64,000 nucleotides of DNA from Zeaxanthinibacter enoshimensis (GTDB lineage: Bacteria > Bacteroidota > Bacteroidia > Flavobacteriales > Flavobacteriaceae). Under the pieces are notes generated by a model. The model was given only the letters and a program-made list of their open reading frames with translations. It searched no databases and had not been told where the DNA came from. A program made the translations under genes and the position numbers. The stretch spans positions 248,001 through 312,000 of the forward strand of contig NZ_SNYI01000001.1 in assembly GCF_004362865.1 (NCBI RefSeq), in the 5' to 3' direction. Shown here in pieces: positions 32,482 to 41,207 of this stretch (the first letter of the stretch is position 1; every line of letters begins with the position of its first letter).

Positions 32482-33522
32482 ATGAAAAGAGTAGTAACAT
32501 TTGGCGAGATAATGCTTCGCCTTGCACCAGAAGGCTTCCTGAGATTTTCCCAGGCCAACCGGTTTGATGTGGTCTACGGTGGGGGTGAATCTAATGTAGC
32601 CGTCTCTTTGGCTAATTACGGAGTTCCTGTGGATTTCGTAACCCGTTTACCCGATAATGATATAGGTCAATGCGCCCTGATGGAAATGAGAAAAAGAGGC
32701 GTAGGCACAGATAAAATTATTTTTGGTGGGGATCGTTTGGGAATATATTTCCTGGAAACCGGGGCAGTTAGCAGGGGAAGTAAAGTGGTTTACGATCGTG
32801 CCCATTCCGCCATCTGTGAAATTGAACCTGGCATGATCGACTGGAAGTCGGTTTTTGAAGGAGCAGGTTGGTTTCACTGGACAGGGATTACCCCGGCCAT
32901 TTCCCAAAGCGCCGCTGACGTATGCCTGGAGGCTGTAAAAACAGCACGTGAAATGGGTGTTACCATCTCAACTGACCTCAATTACCGGGCTAAGCTATGG
33001 AAATACGGAGGTGACCGGGAGGCTATAATGACAGAACTCACATCCTATTGCGATATCATCCTGGGGAATGAAGAAGATGCAGAAAAACACTTCAATATTA
33101 AACCTGAAGGATTGGATATTACAACAGAAGGACACAATGTAAAGGCTGAGGCCTTCCTGTCTGTATGTAAGCAAATGATGAAGAAATTCCCGAATGCTAA
33201 AAAAGTGATCACCACTTTGCGAGGTTCAATTTCTGCTTCCCACAACACCTGGGCTGGAGTCTTGTACGACGGTAAAAAAATGTACGAAACCCGGCAATAC
33301 CAGATCACTGATATCGTGGACCGAGTTGGAGGAGGGGATTCCTTCATGGGTGGTTTAATTTACGGTCTGCTCAAATATCCCGAGGATGACCAGAACGCTT
33401 TGGATTTTGCCGTAGCGGCTTCTTGCCTGAAACACACCATAAAAGGAGATGCAAACCTGGTCACCGTAGACGAGGTGGAGAAACTTATGGGAGGGGACGC
33501 CTCCGGCCGGGTTGCCAGGTAA
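32482..33522 (+). CDS. kdgK: 2-keto-3-deoxygluconate kinase
   Basis: A 346-residue PfkB kinase with all KdgK landmarks: TFGEIMLRL, VYGGGESNVA, D165-L-N-Y-R (substrate loop), I-L-G-N196-E-E-D, T-T-L-R-G-S and the catalytic G-G-G-D286-S-F. It phosphorylates KDG to KDPG in the cytoplasm. Gene order SDR-kdgK-PFK-kdgA matches pathway order. It ends 21 bp before the PFK gene. It is the intact counterpart of the divergent copy at 17707. Confidence 0.93.
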   Translation: MKRVVTFGEIMLRLAPEGFLRFSQANRFDVVYGGGESNVAVSLANYGVPVDFVTRLPDNDIGQCALMEMRKRGVGTDKIIFGGDRLGIYFLETGAVSRGSKVVYDRAHSAICEIEPGMIDWKSVFEGAGWFHWTGITPAISQSAADVCLEAVKTAREMGVTISTDLNYRAKLWKYGGDREAIMTELTSYCDIILGNEEDAEKHFNIKPEGLDITTEGHNVKAEAFLSVCKQMMKKFPNAKKVITTLRGSISASHNTWAGVLYDGKKMYETRQYQITDIVDRVGGGDSFMGGLIYGLLKYPEDDQNALDFAVAASCLKHTIKGDANLVTVDEVEKLMGGDASGRVAR

Positions 33523-33543
33523 GATGATCAAAAACATGAAAGC

Positions 33544-34761
33544 ATGAACAAATCTATCCTCATTCTTTGCGGGGGAGGTCCTGCCCCGGGAATAAATTCG
33601 GTTATCAGCACTGTTGCCAAGGCTTTTCTAAAGGATGGGTATAGGGTACTTGGGTTGCATGAAGGTTTCAAAGGGATCTTCAGTTCGGAGCCTCAGATCA
33701 AGGAGTTCGATTTCTTCCATGCTGACAGGATTTTCAGTCGAGGGGGGTCTACGCTTATCATGAGCCGGTTTAAACCAAGGGATGAGAAACTGAACAAACG
33801 TCTTTTTTCAGATAATAATGTAAAACTCCTGGTAAGTATTGGCGGGGATGATACGGCTTCGACGGCAAACAGGATTACGAATTTCCTTCAAAAAGAGGAT
33901 ATCTCCATCGCCAACATCCATGTTCCGAAAACAATAGACAACGACCTGCCCCTACCCGATCGAAATCCGACTTTTGGATTCCATTCGGCAAAGGATGAAG
34001 GCGTGCGTATCGGGAATACCACTTACGAGGATGCACGGACAAGCCAGAATTGGTTTGTCATGTCCGCTATGGGACGTTCTGCAGGCCACCTGGCTTTTGG
34101 TATTGCGGCAAGTTGCCACTTCCCCATGATGATCATTCCGGAAATGTTCAGCAGATCCAGTGTGACTTTTGATAAAGTGGTTCGACTTGTCATCTCATCC
34201 ATGATCAAACGAAAATTGAAAAATATCCACTACGGGGTTGCCATGATCAGTGAAGGTATTTTCCACAACATGCCTAAATCGGAATTAGATAAATGTGGAA
34301 TCGATTTTACGTATGATGACCATGGTCATCCGGAATTGGGTAATGTAAGTAAAGCCCATATTCTGAACATGCTCGTACAAAAGAAACTAAAAGAGCTGGG
34401 AATAGATATTAAAAGCAGGCCGGTCGAATTAGGATACGAACTGCGTTGTTGCAGGCCCATTGGATTGGACCTCACCTTATGCACTCTCCTGGGGCTAGGG
34501 GTGAAAAAACTTTTTGATGAAGGTAAAAGCGGATGCATGGTCACCGCAAATTCCCGGGGCGAGGTCACACCCCTTTACCTCTCCGACATTCAGAACGAAG
34601 AAGGTAAGATAGCCCCCCGGCTGGTGGAAGTAGAAACCGAATTTGTACAACTCTGTTTTCAGAATCTATACTACCTGGAGGAGTCCGATTACGAGCAGGC
34701 TAAGACCTATGTTCCCGACCCCTCAGAATACGATTTTCATAAAATATTAATTGAAGCATAA
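33544..34761 (+). CDS. Phosphofructokinase of the PPi-dependent type
   Basis: A 405-residue phosphofructokinase. The phosphoryl-donor loop is G100-G-D-D103-T and the catalytic segment is P-K129-T-I-D-N-D. The Asp103/Lys129 pair is the accepted hallmark of pyrophosphate-dependent PFKs; ATP enzymes have Gly at both positions. PPi-PFK is reversible, so it can make fructose 6-phosphate from fructose 1,6-bisphosphate during gluconeogenic growth on alginate, where carbon enters as pyruvate and glyceraldehyde 3-phosphate. It lies between kdgK and kdgA. Cofactor use is inferred from these residues. Confidence 0.85.
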   Translation: MNKSILILCGGGPAPGINSVISTVAKAFLKDGYRVLGLHEGFKGIFSSEPQIKEFDFFHADRIFSRGGSTLIMSRFKPRDEKLNKRLFSDNNVKLLVSIGGDDTASTANRITNFLQKEDISIANIHVPKTIDNDLPLPDRNPTFGFHSAKDEGVRIGNTTYEDARTSQNWFVMSAMGRSAGHLAFGIAASCHFPMMIIPEMFSRSSVTFDKVVRLVISSMIKRKLKNIHYGVAMISEGIFHNMPKSELDKCGIDFTYDDHGHPELGNVSKAHILNMLVQKKLKELGIDIKSRPVELGYELRCCRPIGLDLTLCTLLGLGVKKLFDEGKSGCMVTANSRGEVTPLYLSDIQNEEGKIAPRLVEVETEFVQLCFQNLYYLEESDYEQAKTYVPDPSEYDFHKILIEA

Positions 34762-34768
34762 GATCATT

Positions 34769-35437
34769 ATGGCACATTATTCAAGGATAGAAGTTATAAA
34801 CGCGATGCAGGAAACGGGAATGGTTCCCTTGTTTTATCATCCCGATATTGAACTGGGCAAGCAAGTACTTAAAGCTTGTTATGACGGCGGTGCGCGACTG
34901 ATGGAATTTACGGCCCGCGGTGATTTTGCCTTTGAAGTTTTTTCAGAATTAAATAAGTACGCTCTTCGAGAACTTCCGGGTATGATCATGGGGGTGGGGT
35001 CTGTGACTGATGCCAGTGCTGCATCTCTCTATATGCAAATGGGGTGCAACTTCGTGGTTACCCCTTCTTTACGCGAAGATATCGCGGTAGTATGCAATCG
35101 CAGAAAAGTCTTGTGGTCCCCGGGTTGCGGATCCCTGACAGAGATAAACCGGGCGGAAGAGCTGGGCTGTGAGCTCGTAAAACTTTTCCCGGGAGATCTT
35201 TACGGACCCGGTTTCGTGAAAGCTATCAAAGGTCCTCAACCATGGACCAGTGTGATGCCAACCGGGGGAGTAAGTACAGAAGAATCCAATTTAAGGGAAT
35301 GGTTCAATGCCGGCGTAACCTGTGTGGGATTAGGTTCAAAACTGATCAGTAAGGAGCTGCTGGCTAATAGAGATTTTGAAGCCCTGGAAAAAACAGTGAG
35401 GGACACTTTACAGCTGATATCTAATTTGAGGAAATAA
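34769..35437 (+). CDS. kdgA: KDPG aldolase (2-dehydro-3-deoxyphosphogluconate aldolase)
   Basis: A 222-residue class I aldolase of the Eda family. The ATG at 34769 is chosen; an in-frame TTG at 34751 would overlap the PFK gene. E46-F-T-A-R50 matches the Glu/Arg of E. coli Eda (E45, R49). The Schiff-base lysine is K138 in ELVKLFPGD, followed by P-T-G-G-V-S and G-L-G-S-K-L phosphate loops. It cleaves KDPG into pyruvate and glyceraldehyde 3-phosphate and completes the pathway. It is 4 bp from the NRAMP-like gene, so the two are tightly coupled. Confidence 0.93.
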   Translation: MAHYSRIEVINAMQETGMVPLFYHPDIELGKQVLKACYDGGARLMEFTARGDFAFEVFSELNKYALRELPGMIMGVGSVTDASAASLYMQMGCNFVVTPSLREDIAVVCNRRKVLWSPGCGSLTEINRAEELGCELVKLFPGDLYGPGFVKAIKGPQPWTSVMPTGGVSTEESNLREWFNAGVTCVGLGSKLISKELLANRDFEALEKTVRDTLQLISNLRK

Positions 35438-35441
35438 CTCA

Positions 35442-36716
35442 ATGAAAGAATCCACTGGTAAAAGTTCATTCTTAAAAAAAATACTCGCTCTCGTACTCGC
35501 TTTCGGGCCGGGGATCTTTGCTATTGGTTATACCATAGGGACCGGGAGTGTTACTTCCATGATCGTTGCGGGGAGTACCTATGGAATGCAACTATTGTGG
35601 GTACTCCTGATCAGTTGTGTATTTTCCGGCCTCCTGATGTATGTCTACGGTAATTACACCCTGGTTTCCGGGGAAACGGCACTCTTTGGGTTTAAAAGGA
35701 ATATGCCTGCCGGAAAGATAATTGCTATCCTGATAATTGCCGGTATATCTTTCGGTCAGTGGAATTCCCTGATGGGGATCCTTGGCATCTCGGCCAATAT
35801 TATATATGAGATTTTTCTCATCTATTTTCCCGGCCTTGCCGGCCTGAGGTATGAGACTGTGCTGCTCGTAGCTATTGTTATTATTGTCGCCATGTATTCC
35901 CTTTTATGGGTCGGTAAATATTCCTTCTTTGAAAAGATCCTGGTCATATTTGTAACCCTGATGGGCCTGTCCTTTATTGTATCACTTTTTATGGTATACC
36001 CCCTTCCTGAGGAAGTCGTCCGGGGACTGATCCCTTCGGTGCCACAGGTGGAAGGAGGCAAAATGATGGTAGCAGCCTTTGTCGGTACCACCATGGCGGC
36101 AGCGACATTCCTGTCGCGCCCATTATTTATCAATGGAAAAGGGTGGACCATAGAAAATCGCAGGCAGCAAAAGAACGATGCCATCACCGCAGCCCTGTTG
36201 GTTTTTATTATCAGCGGGTCTATCATGGCTGTTGCGTGTGGGGCTTTATTCCACCAGGGTGAACCAGTGACTAAGGTGCTGGATATGGTAAATACGCTGG
36301 AGCCGGTTGCCGGGAAATTCGCATTAACCTTATTCTTCTGCGGCACCCTAAGTGCCGGGTTATCCTCTATATTCCCCTGTTTACTGATTGCTCCTATTCT
36401 GGTAGCTGATTACCAGTCGGGAGAATTGGATACCAATTCCAGGCAGTTTCGCATCATTACGGCGATCGCGTGTTTATTTGCGCTGATCGTACCCGTTTTC
36501 GGAGCTAACCCTATAGAAATGCAGATCATGAGCCAGGTATTTAACGTCTTTGTTCTACCACTGGTGATCATCGGGATCTTATACCTGATCAATAATAAAA
36601 AGATAATGAAGGGACATTCTACCAGTATATGGATCAACATTGGACTGTTTGCTGCACTGGTCTTTGCCTGCCTGATATCCTATAACGGAATTCTGGCTCT
36701 ACTGGAATATTTTTAG
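35442..36716 (+). CDS. NRAMP-fold membrane transporter lacking the canonical metal motifs
   Basis: A 424-residue protein with about 11 hydrophobic helices. The opening GPGIFAIGYTIGTGSVTSM aligns with NRAMP TM1, and FVGTTMAAATFLSRP (from 213) with TM6. In metal-transporting NRAMPs TM1 carries D-P-G-N and TM6 M-P-H; here the positions read I-G-T34-G-S and A-A-A-T-F. The metal ligands Asp, Asn and Met are thus missing. It is translationally linked to KDPG aldolase (4 bp). It may carry a non-metal solute of the alginate pathway or another ion; the substrate is unknown. Confidence 0.75.
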   Translation: MKESTGKSSFLKKILALVLAFGPGIFAIGYTIGTGSVTSMIVAGSTYGMQLLWVLLISCVFSGLLMYVYGNYTLVSGETALFGFKRNMPAGKIIAILIIAGISFGQWNSLMGILGISANIIYEIFLIYFPGLAGLRYETVLLVAIVIIVAMYSLLWVGKYSFFEKILVIFVTLMGLSFIVSLFMVYPLPEEVVRGLIPSVPQVEGGKMMVAAFVGTTMAAATFLSRPLFINGKGWTIENRRQQKNDAITAALLVFIISGSIMAVACGALFHQGEPVTKVLDMVNTLEPVAGKFALTLFFCGTLSAGLSSIFPCLLIAPILVADYQSGELDTNSRQFRIITAIACLFALIVPVFGANPIEMQIMSQVFNVFVLPLVIIGILYLINNKKIMKGHSTSIWINIGLFAALVFACLISYNGILALLEYF

Positions 36717-36899
36717 ATCCATCCACTCATTATAAAAAAAGACCTTTCCTTGGGACCACAGCCTTTTAGTTCGAGGTTTGAAGTTTGAAGTTTGAAGTCG
36801 GTTAATGAGAGGTAGTTATTAAAAAAATCACCTACTAAACTGCAAGTATTTTGCATTGTATTCTGTTAACTTGTAACTGGGGTGGGGTAAGAACCCCGA
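36717..36899. other. Intergenic region with heptamer microrepeats
   Basis: After the NRAMP-like gene. TTTGAAG-type heptamers repeat four times around 36770-36797, the same module that opens the large repeats. It ends in a GGGGTAAGAACCCC-like hairpin near 36884-36898. No gene is visible. Confidence 0.5.
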
Positions 36900-37262
36900 A
36901 GTTCAGTAGGCAGTTTGCGCTTCGCAGTAAACATTACCTGGTTTGAGGTTCGAAGTTTGAAGTTTGAGGCAGACATTGGGTCCGATCGGCACCTGCCTGA
37001 CTACATCATTCAGGCGAGCGGGCAGTTAAATTCGCGGTCGCAGTTCGCGGTTTTCAAAAGAACCATCACAAAGTCACCTTTGTCACCCCTGTCACCTTTG
37101 TCACCCTTGCCACCAATGTGCCTATGTACCCGTGTGCCCGCATACCTCTATCCCGGTTTGACAGCATGACGGTGTGACTTTGTGACGGCATGACGATCTC
37201 CCCTAAAAGGATTTTGCAGTAAAAAACTATAACTTAAGACCGGGGCGGGGTTAAGAACCCCG
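36900..37262. repeat. Large interspersed repeat, copy D
   Basis: It has the same module order as copy B (CAGTAGGCAG, TTTGAAG heptamers, TTGGGTCCGATCG, CACCTGCC block, GTCACCTTTGTC repeats, GACGGCATGACG octamers, GGGGTTAAGAACCCC hairpin) but with many substitutions. Its CGGGCGGG run is reduced and the ATCACCGC octamers are missing. Confidence 0.8.
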
Positions 37263-37575
37263 GTTTTCAGTAGGCAGTTTTGCAGTTCGCAGTAAACAGT
37301 ACCTGGATCGAGGATTGAGGTTCGAGGTTTGAGGCCAGCCTCCGACAGGTAAATTCGAGGTTTGCGGTTTGAGATTCGAACTACGCAGTTTGCAGTTCGC
37401 GGTTCGTAGGATCGTTTAATCTGCTGAACCGTTTGACGGCGTGACGGTGTGACGGTGTGAGAGCATAACCCGTATCCCTGCATCCCCGCATCACCGCATC
37501 ACCCGCCCGTACCGGACGGCACGTTCGGGCGGGCCGCATCACTGTTTCACTGTTTCACCGTTTGACAGCGGACGA
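37263..37575. repeat. Large interspersed repeat, copy E
   Basis: It begins like copy B (TTTTCAGTAGGCAG). It then has expanded TTCGAGG/TTTGAGG heptamers, GACGGTGTGACGG octamers, CATCACCGCATCACC octamers, and a nested hairpin: CCCGCCCG (37502-37509) pairs with CGGGCGGG (37526-37533) around CGTACCG-GA-CGGCACG. It lacks the GTCACCTTTGTC module. The transglutaminase gene follows at 37640. Confidence 0.8.
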
Positions 37576-37639
37576 AGGTACACGCAGGAACTTTAAGGGA
37601 ATTGTTGTAAATTCCTGAAGCTAATAATCCAACCCTAGA

Positions 37640-39010
37640 ATGAAATATCCACGATTCATCTATTTCCTCCCGCTTTTCGTAATTGTGGCCTGCAATAACG
37701 GTATAAAACAAAAGGAAAATATTAAACCAGGCAAGGCGGATATCAAGGCTCCGAGTGTAGTCACTGCTGATATTGAGGCGGGGATTCGAGCCAATATTGC
37801 CAGTAAAGTTGAAGAGGGCGGGGGATATTTTACCATAGAAACAGAGGAAAAGATATTACAGCTGGAACTGGTACGGGTACACACGGAATACCTTTCTAAT
37901 TTAGGTCCTCAACGTCATTTTGCATGCGTAGACCTCGCCGACATTAACGGTGATGTTTACGATGTTGATTTTTTCCTCAAAGGAGATCCGGGCAGCATGA
38001 CGGTTACGGAAACGACGCTACACAAGCTCAATGGTAAACCTTTATACACCTGGAAGCAAAGAAAGGACAAAACCTGGTACAGGGTCCCCGTAGAGAACGC
38101 CTCATCCGATTTACTGGGCATTATTGAAGGGGAGGATAGTTTTATTTTTAATTACGAGGTTACCCTTCCCGAAATGAAGGAAGCAGCAAAAATGTGGATT
38201 CCCGTCCCACAAAGCGATCGATTTCAAAATATTGAATTAGTATCTCTCCAAACTCCGGTTCCTCATCAAATGCTCGAAGAGAAAACTAATGGCAATACCA
38301 TTTTGTTTATGGAATTTTCTCCTGAGCATAGTGGGAAGAAAATACAAATCCAATACGATGTTCAAAGAATTGAGAAGAAGCCCTACGAGGAAGATTCGTC
38401 GCCAGCGCCTTATTTAAATGCCAATATCCTGATGCCGGTAGGCGACCGATTCCAGGTCCTTGCAGATTCAATTATTGGCGCTAAACGTACAGGCGGAACT
38501 ATTATGCAGGCAAGGGCATTATATGATTACATCATTGATAATATGCGGTACATGAAGGCCGGGAAATATGGCACTGGTGACGCAGTTTACGCTTGTGATG
38601 CCCTAACTGGTAATTGTACAGAATTTCATTCGCTCTTCATTTCCCTGGCCAGGTCGGCGGGAATTCCTGCAAGATTTGCGGTAGGTGCCTCAATTCCGTC
38701 AGATCGGGATGAAGGTGGTATTGATGGTTATCACTGTTGGGCCGAATTTTATGCTGAAGGCAAGTGGTGGCCGGTTGATATAAGCGAGGCCAATAAATAC
38801 ACTGCCCTTGCAACTTATTACTTTGGCAGGCATCCGGCCAATCGTATAGAATTCAGTCGTGGGCGCGATCTTCAAATAGATCCCGGTCCTAAGGCAGGGG
38901 CAATAAACTTCCTTGCCTACCCGGTTATGGAAGTGGGCAATTCCCCTGCCTTCCCCGTGACCTTTTTCTCATTTCAAAGGAATATGGAAACAAAAAATGC
39001 CTCCATCTGA
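37640..39010 (+). CDS. Transglutaminase-like (TgpA/TGc) lipoprotein
   Basis: A 456-residue lipoprotein (VIVAC18). The N-terminal half is beta-rich and of unknown fold, with a repeated F-N-Y-E-V-T-L-P-type sandwich near 160. The C-terminal half is a transglutaminase-like cysteine-protease fold with the triad C326 (GNCTEFH), H365 (YHCWAEF) and D380 (PVDISE). All three catalytic residues are present, so it is probably an active amidase, peptidase or transamidase in the envelope. It lies just outside the repeat block and has no clear link to alginate use. Confidence 0.85.
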   Translation: MKYPRFIYFLPLFVIVACNNGIKQKENIKPGKADIKAPSVVTADIEAGIRANIASKVEEGGGYFTIETEEKILQLELVRVHTEYLSNLGPQRHFACVDLADINGDVYDVDFFLKGDPGSMTVTETTLHKLNGKPLYTWKQRKDKTWYRVPVENASSDLLGIIEGEDSFIFNYEVTLPEMKEAAKMWIPVPQSDRFQNIELVSLQTPVPHQMLEEKTNGNTILFMEFSPEHSGKKIQIQYDVQRIEKKPYEEDSSPAPYLNANILMPVGDRFQVLADSIIGAKRTGGTIMQARALYDYIIDNMRYMKAGKYGTGDAVYACDALTGNCTEFHSLFISLARSAGIPARFAVGASIPSDRDEGGIDGYHCWAEFYAEGKWWPVDISEANKYTALATYYFGRHPANRIEFSRGRDLQIDPGPKAGAINFLAYPVMEVGNSPAFPVTFFSFQRNMETKNASI

Positions 39011-39016
39011 TCGAGT

Positions 39017-39292
39017 TTACCCTGAAACAGAATCTTTTGTCGGGTGTTCCTCGCCTGTTGGATGCTCTCCTTCCTCCTTAGAAGGATGTTCCTCCCCTTT
39101 TGGGTGTTCGTCTTTAGCAGGATGCTCCTCTCCTGTTGGATGTTCGTCTTCAGAAACAGCACCTTCTTCGATGGTCTGCTCCTCCCCGTCTTTCTTCTTC
39201 TGATCTCTGCAGGAACTTAAAGAGCCTGCAGTGATAAATCCAAATAGAAGTAAAGCGGTGGTAATGTATCTAAGATATTTTGGTCGGCTCAT
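39017..39292 (-). CDS. Small His/Glu-rich repeat lipoprotein
   Basis: A 91-residue lipoprotein (SLSSC28) whose mature part is almost entirely E, H, P, K, G and D. The motif E-H-P recurs seven times (E-H-P-T-G-E, E-H-P-A-K-D, E-H-P-K-G-E and so on). Such low-complexity His/Glu sequences often bind transition metals, but no activity can be assigned. It is convergent with the transglutaminase gene, 6 bp apart. Confidence 0.7.
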   Translation of the reverse strand: MSRPKYLRYITTALLLFGFITAGSLSSCRDQKKKDGEEQTIEEGAVSEDEHPTGEEHPAKDEHPKGEEHPSKEEGEHPTGEEHPTKDSVSG

Positions 39293-39677
39293 TTTTAAAG
39301 TTGTTTAGTTTAAAATTAATCAGTCCGAGTTAACTATGGTAGTATCAATTAAATATAATGAATTTAATCCAACCTTATTAATATGTTTAATGGCAGGGAA
39401 ATGTGTTATAACCTTTCCGTCTCTTGAAGAGAAAATTTGAAATTCGCTTACCAGCGAAGTTAACCAACAACTTATCAAGAAAACCGTTAAGCCAGTCTCG
39501 TATTAAACGCCCACCCACGGGCCTGCTCGATCAAGGAAGTAGAACCATAGCCCTGTTCGCTTTTTATTTTATTTGGTCCAGGCACACTCTATATACATCA
39601 GCGTGATTTCTCCCTTAGGTCACCCCTTAGAACGCCCTGTTAAGTATACCCATCACCGTCTTATAGAATTCAACAAA
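39293..39677. other. Gene-free stretch
   Basis: 385 bp between the His/Glu-rich lipoprotein and a small membrane-protein gene. It is A+T-rich near 39310-39400. No credible open frame, RNA gene or repeat is seen. Confidence 0.5.
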
Positions 39678-39935
39678 CTATAATATTCCGGTTGCCCGGA
39701 GTATCCCAATCATTCCTACCCCGATCCAGAAGACGTTTAAAAGAGTATAAGCCCTGTCTTTCTTGAGAACTGCGGTCCATGAAAGGATAATAGCATCCAG
39801 GGTGTTTAATGTCCAGACAAACAAAAACGGACTTTGGTCTCCCATCCAACTCACCAGTGAAAAGCTGAAAATACGCATCAGAACACCAACCAGCTCAATC
39901 AAACGGACATGCTGCAGTATAAAATTATTTATCAT
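39678..39935 (-). CDS. Small conserved-looking membrane protein
   Basis: An 85-residue protein with about three hydrophobic segments: I-E-L-V-G-V-L-M-R-I-F-S-F-S-L-V, then F-L-F-V-W-T-L-N-T-L-D-A-I-I-L-S-W, and a C-terminal F-W-I-G-V-G-M-I-G-I-L. The arrangement of W-T-L-N-T and R-A-Y-T-L-L-N recalls short PQ-loop-like membrane proteins, but the family is not certain. It is on the same strand as dedA, 90 bp downstream. Confidence 0.6.
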   Translation of the reverse strand: MINNFILQHVRLIELVGVLMRIFSFSLVSWMGDQSPFLFVWTLNTLDAIILSWTAVLKKDRAYTLLNVFWIGVGMIGILRATGIL

Positions 39936-40025
39936 GTTCTTACCGGATTGTTTTTATCGTTTAATTATGAGTTTATATCTTCTTATTAGTTGTCCTGGTT
40001 ATATGTGGCAATAAAAAGCAAAAGC

Positions 40026-40646
40026 TTACCTACTCCTCAAAATCTTGAAAACCTTGAACAGAAACGGAAGTAAAGTGAGAATTATTAATCCCAGGAATAT
40101 GAGCCCATAGTTTGCTTTTACCCAGGGAATTTCCCCGGTAAAAAATCCGGTAAGGCAGAAAAGACTAACCCAGAGGACACCCCCGACAACCGTCTGCCTC
40201 CGGAAAAGTTTATAATTCATTTGCACAGCTCCCGCAACAAAGGGTACGTAAGTCCGAACGATGGGAAAAAACCTTGAAATAATAACGGCCTTTCCTCCAT
40301 GGTCCGTCATAAAGATTTCCGTTTTATAATAAGCTTTGCTGATAGTTTTTATATCCCTATCTAATATCCAGCGCCCGAAAGTGCGACCAAGGCGATAATT
40401 AAATAGGTAACCCAGAATCGCGGCAAGAGATAAAAAGGGGATAACGATATATATATTCAAAGGTGTCACTGCGGTCACTACCCCAATGGAGAACAACAGG
40501 CCATCTCCCGGAAGAAAAGGGCATAGAATGATCCCAGATTCTGAAAAAATAATAGCGAAAAGGATTAAATAGGTCAGCATAAGGTTAGCCGTAACCTGTT
40601 CGATTAAATATTCATCTGTATTACTGATCAAGTCGATCAAATCCAT
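40026..40646 (-). CDS. DedA-family membrane protein
   Basis: A 206-residue inner-membrane protein with the DedA/SNARE-associated core. E-S-G-I-I-L-C-P-F-L-P-G-D is the first re-entrant loop, G-Y-L-F-N-Y-R-L-G-R follows, and S-R-F-F-P-I-V-R-T-Y-V-P-F-V-A-G is the signature arginine-proline motif. Several DedA proteins flip undecaprenyl phosphate or phospholipids and support envelope homeostasis. The exact paralogue function is not assignable. Confidence 0.92.
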   Translation of the reverse strand: MDLIDLISNTDEYLIEQVTANLMLTYLILFAIIFSESGIILCPFLPGDGLLFSIGVVTAVTPLNIYIVIPFLSLAAILGYLFNYRLGRTFGRWILDRDIKTISKAYYKTEIFMTDHGGKAVIISRFFPIVRTYVPFVAGAVQMNYKLFRRQTVVGGVLWVSLFCLTGFFTGEIPWVKANYGLIFLGLIILTLLPFLFKVFKILRSR

Positions 40647-40867
40647 AGTCTATTAATTTATGGAGAAAAGCTTCTCCTTTATTCTAGTAATAATTAAAAT
40701 AAGTTTTAAGAATAATCTTGTGAGTGCTACCAATGTAGGCCGTTACATTGATTTGATAGACATTAGATCAAACCGAACCCTTTTACCTGGATGCAGCGGC
40801 TGTTAAATGTATTATAGAATGTCACGAAGCCTTGACACAAAGTCATTTTGCAACCCCGGTGTCCCAT
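40647..40867. other. Non-coding region upstream of dedA
   Basis: No gene, tRNA or repeat is seen; it contains the presumed dedA promoter. Confidence 0.4.
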
Positions 40868-41065
40868 TCAGATCATCGAGTAGATAAGCAGCAGGTTTAA
40901 TACAATAAATAGAGTGGCCGGCACATGGTAATCAAGATCATATTGCCGCACTATTTTTTTGAGAACAGCTTTTTTTACAAGTATAGGGGAACCAATCTTT
41001 GGTTTACTGCCCGTTGGAAATGAGCTCGAAGGAAGCGCATTTAAAGAAAATTGTCTGGCCATCAT
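40868..41065 (-). CDS. Possible 65-residue tail-anchored peptide
   Basis: An open frame with a basic N-terminal half and a single hydrophobic C-terminal helix (VPATLFIVLNLLLIYSMI). It starts with ATG ATG. No family is recognised and there is no operon partner; it may be a chance frame in an otherwise empty 560-bp region. Confidence 0.3.
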   Translation of the reverse strand: MMARQFSLNALPSSSFPTGSKPKIGSPILVKKAVLKKIVRQYDLDYHVPATLFIVLNLLLIYSMI

Positions 41066-41207
41066 TTACAGAATAAAAGGTACCTGCTACATTCAGAGTG
41101 CATATCTGCCGGGAACTATATATCTATAGCTCCTTATGTTGCAACTTCCTTACAGTATCGTATCTATATACGTAGCCGGTGAAATTCTGGATAGTTAAAA
41201 CCGGGAT

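Noticed and set aside
39424-39606. 60-codon open frame in the gap before the small membrane protein
   Set aside because: Basic, low-quality translation with no signal, membrane span or neighbour support.
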